Shown one piece after another: positions 52,632-60,664 of a DNA stretch of 64,000 nucleotides. The DNA comes from Pandoraea sputorum (GTDB lineage Bacteria; Pseudomonadota; Gammaproteobacteria; Burkholderiales; Burkholderiaceae). The notes below the pieces were generated by a model. The model searched no databases. It was not told the DNA's origin and saw only the letters and a list, made by a program, of their open reading frames with translations. The stretch spans positions 2,790,001 through 2,854,000 of the forward strand of contig NZ_CP010431.2 in assembly GCF_000814845.2 (NCBI RefSeq). Direction: 5' to 3'. The position numbers were made by a program, and so were the translations under genes. The first letter of the stretch is position 1. Every line of letters starts with the position of its first letter.

Positions 52632-53744
52632 ATGCGCAAAAGCAACGCTGGCGATCTCGTGAAAATCGTGGACGCAGCTCACCTCCCCGTGCCACTGGAC
52701 CCGACAACGTTGGATGCCGACGCGCGAGATGCTGCACAGGCGCTCGTTCGTGAAGGCGACTCGGCAAATACGCGTCAGAGTTATCAGTCGGCGATGCGTT
52801 ACTGGATGGGCTGGTATCGGTTGCGCTACGGTGCGCCGCTGATCCCCCCGCTATCGCCCGCAGCGATCGTGCAGTTCGTCGTCGATCACGCGCAGCGTCA
52901 GGCCAGGCATGGGCTGACGACAGAGATGCCCGAAGCACTCGATGCGGCGCTGGTCGCACAAGGTCTCAAAGCGCGCACCGGTCCGCCCGCGCTCGCGACG
53001 CTGCTCCACCGGATGAGCGTCATTGCCAAGCTACATACGACGCGCGATCTACCCAATCCCTGCGCCGAACCGGCGGTAAGGGAGTTGCTCGCCAAGACGC
53101 GACGTGCCTATGCGAAGCGAGGCGTGCGGACCGCCAAGAAAGATGCCCTCACCCGCGAACCGTTGCGGGCGCTTCTGGCGACCTGCGACGACTCGCTGCG
53201 CGGCAAGCGCGATCGGGCGTTACTGCTTTTCGCATGGGCGAGCGGCGGACGCCGACGCTCCGAAGTCGTTCGCGCAACGTGTGAGAACGTGCGGCGCAGC
53301 GGACCGGAACATTACGTCTACGCGCTCGGCTGGTCGAAGACGAACCAGCAAGGGGCCGACCGCCCAGAGAATGACAAGCCGGTGACGGGTGCAGCCGCCG
53401 CCGCGCTCACGGACTGGCTGGCGGCGTCCGGCATCGAAGACGGTCCGATCTTCAGGCGCGTGCGGCGCGGCGGCCATGTTGGGGAAGCGCTTTCGGAGGC
53501 TGCGGTGCGCGATATCGTGCGCGAGCGCTGCGCACTGGCAGGCCTCGACGGCGATTTCTCTGCGCACTCGTTGCGCGCAGGCTTCGTGACGGAAGCGGCA
53601 CTTCAGCAAGTGCCACTGGCGGAGACGATGTCGATGACCGGACACACCAGCGTGGCCACCGTCGTCGGGTACTTCCGTCGGGCAGACATGCAACGCTCGC
53701 GTGCCGCCGATCTGATGGGTACCGACGACGGCGCGCAAGAATAG
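52632..53744 (+). CDS. Tyrosine recombinase / integrase
   Basis: A 370-residue site-specific recombinase. An N-terminal SAM-like core-binding domain (SANTRQSYQSAMRYWMGWYRLRYG) precedes the catalytic domain with Arg in ASGGRRRSEVV (207-209), His 312 and Arg 315 in HSLRAGF, His 338 in TGHTSVATV and the nucleophile Tyr 347 in GYFRR. All catalytic residues are present. The ATG at 52632 was chosen because AAGG lies 8 nt before it. No tRNA, att repeat or phage gene is seen nearby, so it may act on a distant site or be a domesticated element. Confidence 0.85.
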   Translation: MRKSNAGDLVKIVDAAHLPVPLDPTTLDADARDAAQALVREGDSANTRQSYQSAMRYWMGWYRLRYGAPLIPPLSPAAIVQFVVDHAQRQARHGLTTEMPEALDAALVAQGLKARTGPPALATLLHRMSVIAKLHTTRDLPNPCAEPAVRELLAKTRRAYAKRGVRTAKKDALTREPLRALLATCDDSLRGKRDRALLLFAWASGGRRRSEVVRATCENVRRSGPEHYVYALGWSKTNQQGADRPENDKPVTGAAAAALTDWLAASGIEDGPIFRRVRRGGHVGEALSEAAVRDIVRERCALAGLDGDFSAHSLRAGFVTEAALQQVPLAETMSMTGHTSVATVVGYFRRADMQRSRAADLMGTDDGAQE

Positions 53745-53940
53745 GCATTACGTGAGCGATGCTCAGTTATTGCCCGTCGAACGCAAGCCGCTGTGAGATG
53801 CCCCGACAGCGTCAAGGGTGGTTGGCATAAAGATGCATTTAAGTGGTATCTTTTGTCGCGATGGGCGTATGCCATAGTGAACATACCGCCTGCTTTGACT
53901 GCTGCTGTTCCCCATTGAACACTCTTAGGTGCAGATCGTC

Positions 53941-55074
53941 ATGCCTAGCTCCCTTGCATCCCAATCCCGCAATCGTGCGCTCATCGAGCGACTCGGCCTG
54001 CTCACGCCAATCATTCAGGCGCCGATGGCGGGCACATCCACACCGGCGCTTGCTGCGGCCGTCTCAAACGCAGGCGGACTCGGCTCCATCGGCGTGGCGG
54101 CGGGAAATGCGCAAACGGCTCGCAAAGCCATTCACGACACGCGCGCCCTCACGCGCAAGCCGTTCAACGTCAACGTGTTCTGTCACGCACCGGCCAAACT
54201 CGACGCCTCGCGCGATGCCGCCTGGCTGGCCTATCTGGCGCCGGAATTTGCACAATTCGACGCCGCGCCGCCCGTCACGCTCAGCGAGATCTACAAGAGC
54301 TTCGTCGCCGACGACGCGATGTACGCGATGCTGCTCGAAGAGCGTCCGGCCGTCGTTAGCTTCCATTTCGGTTTGCCGTCGCAAGAGAAAATCGACGCGC
54401 TGCACGCCGCTGGCATCATGCTGTTCGCCACGGCGACAAACCTCTCCGAAGCCCGCGCCATCGAAGCGGCTGGCGTGGACGCCATCGTCGCGCAGGGGTA
54501 TGAGGCAGGCGGCCATCGCGGACGCTTCGAAGATCTCGGCGACCGCGTGCCGACCGACGACGAACAGCTCGGCACCCTCGCCCTCGTACGGTTGATCGTG
54601 ACGCACACGTCCGTTCCCGTGATCGCCGCTGGCGGCATCATGGACGGCGCAGGCATCGCTGCGGTGCTCGCGCTCGGCGCGCAGGCTGCACAACTCGGCA
54701 CGGCCTTCGTCGCATGCCCGGAATCGTCGGCCGACGCTGCCTACCGCGAACGACTCACCGGCCCGAATCCGCCTCGCACCGCCCTCATTCGCGCTATCTC
54801 CGGACGCCCCGCTCGTGGCTTCGTCAATCGGCTCTATGCGCTTGAACAGACGGCCGAGCGCCCCGACTTGCCTGCCTATCCTGTGACGTATGACGCAGGA
54901 AAGGCCATCAACGCCGCCGCCAAGGCCAAGGGCAACAGCGACTACGCCGCACAATGGGCCGGTCAGGCCGCACCGCTCGCCCGCGCGATGCCAGCCGCTG
55001 AGCTTGTTGGCGTGCTGCGCGCGGAAGTGCATGAGACGTTGGACGCGCTGCGCGATCTCGCGGCCGGTTTCTGA
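53941..55074 (+). CDS. Nitronate monooxygenase family flavoenzyme (copy 1)
   Basis: A 377-residue FMN enzyme of the class I nitronate monooxygenase type: [28 protein letters not shown] (first barrel strand), [29 protein letters not shown] with the conserved His, [22 protein letters not shown] and the late [14 protein letters not shown] motif. Such enzymes oxidise toxic alkyl nitronates. A GTG 12 bp upstream is an alternative start. It is the first of two tandem paralogs, 14 bp apart. Confidence 0.9.
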   Translation: MPSSLASQSRNRALIERLGLLTPIIQAPMAGTSTPALAAAVSNAGGLGSIGVAAGNAQTARKAIHDTRALTRKPFNVNVFCHAPAKLDASRDAAWLAYLAPEFAQFDAAPPVTLSEIYKSFVADDAMYAMLLEERPAVVSFHFGLPSQEKIDALHAAGIMLFATATNLSEARAIEAAGVDAIVAQGYEAGGHRGRFEDLGDRVPTDDEQLGTLALVRLIVTHTSVPVIAAGGIMDGAGIAAVLALGAQAAQLGTAFVACPESSADAAYRERLTGPNPPRTALIRAISGRPARGFVNRLYALEQTAERPDLPAYPVTYDAGKAINAAAKAKGNSDYAAQWAGQAAPLARAMPAAELVGVLRAEVHETLDALRDLAAGF

Positions 55075-55088
55075 GACAGGGCGAGACC

Positions 55089-56201
55089 ATGACGACGAAA
55101 GTACCCTCGTCTACCCGCATCACCCGGCGTCTCGGTATGTCGACGCCGATCATTCAGGCACCGATGGCCGTTGCGTCGACACCGGCGCTGGTCGCGGCCG
55201 TCTCCAACGCGGGCGGGCTCGGCTCGCTCGCCGTCGGCAATATGGATGCCAACGCCGCGCGCGACGTGATTCGTCAAACCCGCGCGCTCACCTCCCGAGC
55301 CTTCAACGTCAACGTTTTCACGCACGTGCCCGCGAAAGCCGACGCGGCGCGCGAAGCCGCATGGCTCGCCTATCTCGCACCGGAATTCGCGCGCTTTGAC
55401 GCAAAGCCGCCGCAAGCGCTGCGCGAGATCTATCTGAGCTTTGTCGAAGACGTCGCGATGTATGAGATGTTTCTTGAGGAGCGCCCGGCAGTCGTGAGCT
55501 TTCATTTCGGCCTTCCGTCACAGGACCGGATCGACGCATTGAAGGCCGCAGGCATCGTGCTGTTCGCTTCGGCTACGAATGAAGCGGAGGCCGATGCCAT
55601 TGAGGCTGCAGGTATCGACGCCATCGTGGCGCAGGGCTGGGAAGCTGGCGGTCATCGCGGACGCTTCAACGACGAAGGCGACCGCCAGCCGAGCGAAGAC
55701 GAGCAACTCGGCACGTTCGCACTGGTGCGGCGGCTGGTGGCACGCACGTCGCTGCCAGTGATTGCAGCAGGCGGCATCATGGATGGCGCTGGCATCGCTG
55801 CGGTACTCGCCCTTGGCGCACAAGCGGCCCAAATGGGAACGGCCTTCGTCACCTGCCCGGAGTCCGGTGCCGACGCAGCTTATCGCGACGCGCTGCTCAG
55901 TGGTCAGCCACCGCGCACGGCGCTCATTCGCGCCATTTCGGGACGCCCGGCACGCGGACTCGCCAATCGTTTCTGGGCATTGGAGCAAGCGGCCGACCGC
56001 CCCGCGATTCCCGACTATCCCATCACCTACGACGCGGGTAAAACGCTCAACGCCGCCGCAAAGGCACACAAGGAAAGCGGCTATGCGGCACAATGGGCCG
56101 GTCAGGCGGCGCCGCTTGCGCGTGCACTTCCCGCAGCGGAACTGATCGGCGTTCTCTCGCGGGAAACACGCGACGCTATCGCAGCAGCCATCTCCGGCTG
56201 A
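55089..56201 (+). CDS. Nitronate monooxygenase family flavoenzyme (copy 2)
   Basis: A 370-residue paralog of the preceding gene, similar along its whole length, with long identical blocks ([46 protein letters not shown]). All FMN-binding and catalytic motifs are kept, including GGHRGRF. Differences cluster near residues 30-60 and 205-215, where substrate specificity could differ. It arose by tandem duplication and is probably co-transcribed with copy 1. Confidence 0.9.
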   Translation: MTTKVPSSTRITRRLGMSTPIIQAPMAVASTPALVAAVSNAGGLGSLAVGNMDANAARDVIRQTRALTSRAFNVNVFTHVPAKADAAREAAWLAYLAPEFARFDAKPPQALREIYLSFVEDVAMYEMFLEERPAVVSFHFGLPSQDRIDALKAAGIVLFASATNEAEADAIEAAGIDAIVAQGWEAGGHRGRFNDEGDRQPSEDEQLGTFALVRRLVARTSLPVIAAGGIMDGAGIAAVLALGAQAAQMGTAFVTCPESGADAAYRDALLSGQPPRTALIRAISGRPARGLANRFWALEQAADRPAIPDYPITYDAGKTLNAAAKAHKESGYAAQWAGQAAPLARALPAAELIGVLSRETRDAIAAAISG

Positions 56202-56294
56202 AGCAATCTCTTGGCGACGGTCGTCTCGCATCCGGTGAGGACCGTCGCTGCCGTCTGCCTCCCTACAGATCACCCGCTTCGGAGATTTCAAGGC

Positions 56295-57281
56295 ATGTTC
56301 AATGCAATCCTGTTGACACAGTCGGACGGTGGCACCCACGCCCAGGTGACCGAACTGCAAGACGATGCACTGCCTGCCGATGGCGACGTACTCGTCGCCG
56401 TCGATTACTCGACCATCAATTACAAGGACGGCCTCGCCATCACAGGCAAAGCGCCCGTCGTACGCTCGTGGCCGATGGTCGCTGGCATCGACGGGGCGGG
56501 CACCGTGCTCGAATCGTCGCACCCCGCGTGGCGTAAGGGGGATCGCGTGGTGCTCAATGGCTACGGTGTGGGCGAAACGCACTGGGGATGCCTCGCGCAG
56601 AAGGCCCGGCTGCGCGGCGACTGGCTCGTGCGGTTGCCCGAACGCTTCACACCGCGAGACGCCATGATCATCGGCACGGCGGGCTACACGGCCATGCTCT
56701 CGGTGATGGCGCTGGAGCACGGCGGAGTGCTGCCGCATCACGGCGATGTACTCGTAACAGGCGCTTCAGGCGGTGTCGGCTCGGTAGCCATCGCGCTCCT
56801 CAGCTCGCTCGGTTATCGCGTCGTGGCGTCCACCGGCAAGTTGCATGAGACGGAGTATTTGCAGGCGCTCGGCGCGTCGGAGGTCATCGACCGTCGTCTG
56901 TTGTCGGACCCGGGCAAGCCGATGCAGAAGGAGCGTTGGGCGGCGGTGGTCGATTCGGTCGGCTCGCACACGCTGGTCAATGCCATCGCCCAATTGCGTT
57001 ATGGCGGTGTCGCGACGGCATGTGGTCTCGCGCAAGGCATGGACTTTCCGGCCAACATGGCGCCGTTCATTCTGCGCGGTGTGACGTTGCACGGTATCGA
57101 CAGCGTGATGGCGCCGCGCGAGTTGCGTGAGCAAGCGTGGCAACGGCTTGCGCGCGATCTCGAACCGCAAAAGCTCGGCGGCATTTCCCATGACGTGGGC
57201 CTTGCGGATGCCATCGGCATCGGTCAGCGCATCGTCAAAGGCGAGATCCACGGCCGTGTGGTCGTGAACGTGAATCGGTGA
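56295..57281 (+). CDS. acuI: AcuI/YhdH-type NADPH quinone/acrylyl-CoA reductase
   Basis: A 328-residue zinc-free MDR-family reductase. MFNAILLTQ starts the catalytic domain; YSTINYKDGLAITGKAPVV and PMVAGIDGAGTV are the YhdH hallmarks, and VTGASGGVGSVAIALL binds NADPH. The family reduces acrylyl-CoA to propionyl-CoA. The ATG at 56295 was chosen for alignment with family starts. It lies 93 bp after the second nitronate monooxygenase gene and may share its transcript. Confidence 0.88.
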   Translation: MFNAILLTQSDGGTHAQVTELQDDALPADGDVLVAVDYSTINYKDGLAITGKAPVVRSWPMVAGIDGAGTVLESSHPAWRKGDRVVLNGYGVGETHWGCLAQKARLRGDWLVRLPERFTPRDAMIIGTAGYTAMLSVMALEHGGVLPHHGDVLVTGASGGVGSVAIALLSSLGYRVVASTGKLHETEYLQALGASEVIDRRLLSDPGKPMQKERWAAVVDSVGSHTLVNAIAQLRYGGVATACGLAQGMDFPANMAPFILRGVTLHGIDSVMAPRELREQAWQRLARDLEPQKLGGISHDVGLADAIGIGQRIVKGEIHGRVVVNVNR

Positions 57282-57312
57282 CTTCCTGAGTGCACTGACG
57301 TTCGCAGTGAAG

Positions 57313-57335
57313 GCAGCCGCCGGTTTTCCGGCTGC
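57313..57335 (+). terminator. Weak hairpin after acuI
   Basis: GCAGCCG pairs with CGGCTGC over a 9-nt loop, 31 bp past the stop; followed by CCCTTTT only. Confidence 0.4.
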
Positions 57336-57463
57336 GCTTCCACCCTTTTGGCACGCGTACTGCTCGCCCAACAGGCGCAGATGCGCCAATGTCCGACGAT
57401 TTTGTACGCGGCGGTATCTGCGACGGCCTCCGCTACATTGAGATACATTTCCGGCGTCATCAC

Positions 57464-57476
57464 TATGATTATCATA
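57464..57476. promoter_or_regulatory. Palindrome upstream of the epoxide hydrolase
   Basis: TATGATTATCATA (6-1-6) in the AT-rich part of the 321-bp gap before the epoxide hydrolase gene. The rest of that gap shows no gene. Confidence 0.4.
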
Positions 57477-57602
57477 TTTATACTCAGCCACACCTGATGC
57501 GAGGCGGTGGCGTGACAAGCGACGTGTGCTGCGCATCGGGCAGCAGTGAAGTCATTCGTAACGTTGACGAATATCACACGGCACATGCCGTCCGGAGCCT
57601 TC

Positions 57603-58955
57603 ATGTCATCCAAATCTCAAGTTCCTTCGACATCACGCCGACAGTTCGTCGGCATGACTGCCGCCACACTCGCGCTAAGCTCGTTGACCCCGTTGTCTTA
57701 CGCTGACGAGAATGCCAATTCGATTGCGTCCGCCGCCCCCGGCGACAGTACCGCTATTCGTGCGTTTCGTGTTCATGTGCCGGAGGCACCACTGATCGAA
57801 CTGCGTCGACGACTACGCGCCACGCGCTGGCCCGAGCGCGAAACCGTGCCGGACGACTCGCAAGGTGTGCCGCTCGACCTGATTCAGAACCTGACGCGCC
57901 ACTGGGCGACAGACTACGACTGGCGAAAGTGTGAAGCGAAGCTCAATGCGTTGCCGAACTTCGTCACCGAGATCGACGGGCTGGATATTCACTTCATCCA
58001 CGTGCGCTCGAAGCATGCCGACGCCATGCCGCTCATCGTGACGCACGGCTGGCCCGGGTCGATTCTCGAACAGCTCAAACTCATCGATCCGCTGACCAAT
58101 CCGACGGCCCACGGCGCAAGCGCTTCGGACGCGTTTCATCTGGTCATTCCGTCGCTGCCGGGGTACGGCTTCTCGGCGCGAACCACGACGACAGGCTGGG
58201 GCCCCGAGCGCACCGCGAGGGCCTGGGTCACGCTGATGAAGCGTCTGGGATACGAGAAGTTCGCGTCTCAGGGTGGCGATCTCGGAGGCATCGTGACGAA
58301 CGTGATGGCCACGCAAGCGCCGCCGGAACTACTGGGCATCCATGTGAACTTTCCGGCTGCGGTGCCGCCAGCCATTCAGACGAACATCGCGTTGGGCGGT
58401 CCCGTGCCCGTCGACCTCTCGCAAGACGAACGGCAGGCTTACGACCAGTTGGCCGTCGCGTTCAAGAAGCGCCGCGCTTACGTGCAGATGATGGGAACAC
58501 GTCCGCAGACGCTATACGGACTGGCCGATTCGCCCGTCGGGCTGGCCACGTGGTTGCTCGATCACGGTGACGGCTTCGGCCAACCGGCGGTCACGGTGAC
58601 GTCAGCAGCAGCCGGTCGCACGACCAATGGCTACTCTGCCGAAGACCTGACGATGACGGACCTGCTCGACAACATCACCCTTTACTGGTTGACGAACACA
58701 GGCGTGTCCGCTGCGCGCTTCTACTGGGAACTGGCGCACCTGAACTACCTCGCCACCGCAGACATTTCGGTGCCAGCGGCGGTCAGTGCCTTCCCCGGCG
58801 AAGTCTATACCGCGCCCAGGAGCTGGGTCAGCCGCGCCTATCACAACCTGATTTTCTACAACCGTCCGCCGCGTGGCGGGCACTTTGCCGCGTGGGAAGT
58901 CCCGAAGCTGCTCGCCGACGATATCCGCAACGGATTGCGGCCGCTTCGCACCTAA
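57603..58955 (+). CDS. Tat-exported epoxide hydrolase (alpha/beta hydrolase)
   Basis: A 450-residue hydrolase with a Tat signal (TSRRQFVGMTAATLALSSL, Arg 12-13). The epoxide hydrolase N-terminal domain follows (FRVHVPEAPLIELRRRLRATRWPE), then the oxyanion motif HGWPGS (148-153), the nucleophile Asp 226 in QGGDLGG, and the charge-relay His 427 in RGGHFAAWE. This is the microsomal/juvenile-hormone type that opens epoxides to diols, acting in the periplasm. Alternative ATGs at 57546 and 57585 add residues before the signal. It converges on an HxlR gene. Confidence 0.9.
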   Translation: MSSKSQVPSTSRRQFVGMTAATLALSSLTPLSYADENANSIASAAPGDSTAIRAFRVHVPEAPLIELRRRLRATRWPERETVPDDSQGVPLDLIQNLTRHWATDYDWRKCEAKLNALPNFVTEIDGLDIHFIHVRSKHADAMPLIVTHGWPGSILEQLKLIDPLTNPTAHGASASDAFHLVIPSLPGYGFSARTTTTGWGPERTARAWVTLMKRLGYEKFASQGGDLGGIVTNVMATQAPPELLGIHVNFPAAVPPAIQTNIALGGPVPVDLSQDERQAYDQLAVAFKKRRAYVQMMGTRPQTLYGLADSPVGLATWLLDHGDGFGQPAVTVTSAAAGRTTNGYSAEDLTMTDLLDNITLYWLTNTGVSAARFYWELAHLNYLATADISVPAAVSAFPGEVYTAPRSWVSRAYHNLIFYNRPPRGGHFAAWEVPKLLADDIRNGLRPLRT

Positions 58956-59020
58956 ACCGGCTAACGGTCGATGAATGACGAACGGCGCATCGGTCGGCCG
59001 TCACTCCGAAATGCAAAAAC

Positions 59021-59056
59021 GAACCGGCATCCAATCCCCCTCGTGGATGCCGGTTC
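59021..59056. terminator. Bidirectional terminator, epoxide hydrolase / HxlR
   Basis: A perfect 12-bp stem GAACCGGCATCC (59021-59032) with its complement (59045-59056) and a 12-nt loop between two converging genes. The A-run before it (T-run on the minus strand) favours ending the HxlR transcript. Confidence 0.8.
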
Positions 59057-59079
59057 GCTAATGTGCGACGTCTGGGGCG

Positions 59080-59613
59080 TCAGCCTCTCCTTGCGCTTGC
59101 GGCGGCGCGTCGTGCCGTGGTGAACGCTTCGGCGCGTGCAGCACGTTCCGTCAACAGCCGTTTGCTGACGACGTTATCCAGATCCTTGCGCTCGACCGGC
59201 ACGCCACAGTGCTTGCAGAAATTGCCAAGCTCGACGTCGTGACCGCATGCCTTGTGCACAAAGCGCACCGCTAACCCTTCACTCTTCGTCTTGCACCACG
59301 TCTCGCCCCAGGCGCGAAGCGCATACATCGCGGGATAAAACGCCTGCCCCTTCTTCGTCAGCACGTATTCGTAGCGTAATGGACGCTCGCTATACGGCTT
59401 ACGCTCGATCATCTCGTTGGCTTCGAGCGCCTTGAGACGTCCCGCCAGCAACTGCGGATTCGCCTCCGTCTGAATCTGAATCTCTTCGAATCGTGTGTTG
59501 CCCATATAGAGCTCGCGCAGGATGAGGATCGTCCACTTGTCGCCCACGATGTCCACCGCGCGTGCCACCGGACATGCGCTGAGCGCGTCGTCTTGTACCT
59601 TCGTCATCGTCAT
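59080..59613 (-). CDS. HxlR-family regulator with C-terminal zinc-ribbon-like Cys cluster
   Basis: A 177-residue winged-helix regulator: CPVARAVDIVGDKWTILILRELYMGNTRFEEIQIQTEANPQLLAGRLKALEANEMIERK. Unlike the HxlR protein at 46111-46677, it carries C-G-H...C-K-H-C in KACGHDVELGNFCKHCGVPVE, a likely zinc site or redox switch. GGGAGC precedes the ATG at 59613. An imperfect repeat ACTATG-ATTTT-CGTAGT at 59686-59702 is a possible operator. Its target is unknown; the adjacent epoxide hydrolase is one candidate. Confidence 0.88.
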   Translation of the reverse strand: MTMTKVQDDALSACPVARAVDIVGDKWTILILRELYMGNTRFEEIQIQTEANPQLLAGRLKALEANEMIERKPYSERPLRYEYVLTKKGQAFYPAMYALRAWGETWCKTKSEGLAVRFVHKACGHDVELGNFCKHCGVPVERKDLDNVVSKRLLTERAARAEAFTTARRAAASARRG

Positions 59614-59913
59614 TGCTCCCCAGCAACGATGCAATTCATCGAAAAACGCCCTTGAACACGTCGAGATGCCAAGCCGTCACTCGATACTATGATTTTCGTA
59701 GTTCTGATGCAATGCGGCATTCGTATTGCGCCGGGAAGCGATTCGATGCTGCCGCTGACGTCACAAGGCGCCCCGCACGCAGTCGGCTCGATGCGGCGTT
59801 TATGGTCTCGAGCATTCTGGGAGGTGCCGCAGGTGCCGCGTTGGGCGGGTTGGGTACGCGCAATGGCCGAAGCGCCGCGTGTACTGCGGTGCGCTTCGGC
59901 CAGGAGGCAGGGC
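59614..59913. other. Intergenic region between HxlR and livF
   Basis: 300 bp with no gene that I recognise. It should hold the HxlR promoter (AT-rich around 59680-59710) and a strong liv hairpin at 59865-59901. Confidence 0.5.
59865..59901 (-). terminator. Terminator-like hairpin after the liv operon
   Basis: Perfect 11-bp arms GGCCGAAGCGC (59865-59875) and GCGCTTCGGCC (59891-59901), 13 bp past the livF stop; the inner loop can pair further. No T-run. Confidence 0.6.
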
Positions 59914-60636
59914 TTAGTGACTTCCCCCAAGGTAAGCCGCGCGCACCTTGTCGTCGTTGCGCAGGCTTTCCGCCGGGCCATGCACGGAAATGTTGCCGTT
60001 CTCCAGCACATAGCCATAGTCGGCCACGGCCAGTGCGGCGGCGGCGAACTGCTCCACGAGCAGCATCGTCACGCCTTCGGCTTTCAGATTGCTGATGATG
60101 CGGAAGACCTCGTCGACCAGAATCGGCGCCAGGCCCATCGACGGCTCGTCGAGCAGCACGATGTCCGGGCGTAGCATGACCGCGCGCGCCATCGCCAGCA
60201 TTTGCTGCTCACCGCCCGAGAGCGTACCTGCCAATTGGTTGCGACGCTCCTTCAGGCGCGGGAACAAGTCCATTGCGCGGTCCAGATCCGCCGCGACATC
60301 CCCCCGCGGGCGGCTACCCGTCAGACGCGGAAAAGCGCCCAACCGCAGATTGTCCGTCACCGACATCGTGGCGAACACACGACGTCCCTCCGGCGAATGC
60401 GCCAGACCGAGCTTCGCGATACGGTGAGAGTCGAGTCCGTCGATACGCTTCTCGCCGAGCGTGATTTCGCCCGACGACGGTTTGATCATGCCGGACACGG
60501 CACGCATGGTGGTCGTCTTGCCCGCGCCGTTCGAGCCGATGAGCGTGACGACCTGACCGCCCGGCACGTCGATGTCGATGCCGTGCAGCACCTGCACCTT
60601 GCCGTATCCCGCTTGCAGATTACGAATGGAAAGCAT
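59914..60636 (-). CDS. livF: Branched-chain amino-acid ABC transporter ATPase LivF
   Basis: A 240-residue ATPase with Walker A GSNGAGKTT (~35-43), Q-loop, signature LSGGEQQML, Walker B IVLLDEPSMGLAP and H-loop MLLVEQ. MLSIRNLQAGYGKVQVLHGI is the usual LivF start. It pairs with the LivG half of the fused protein encoded 28 bp upstream to drive uptake of branched-chain or related amino acids. It is last in the operon. Confidence 0.93.
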   Translation of the reverse strand: MLSIRNLQAGYGKVQVLHGIDIDVPGGQVVTLIGSNGAGKTTTMRAVSGMIKPSSGEITLGEKRIDGLDSHRIAKLGLAHSPEGRRVFATMSVTDNLRLGAFPRLTGSRPRGDVAADLDRAMDLFPRLKERRNQLAGTLSGGEQQMLAMARAVMLRPDIVLLDEPSMGLAPILVDEVFRIISNLKAEGVTMLLVEQFAAAALAVADYGYVLENGNISVHGPAESLRNDDKVRAAYLGGSH

Positions 60637-60664
60637 AGTGGTTCCGTTTGTTCGTCTATCCCGG

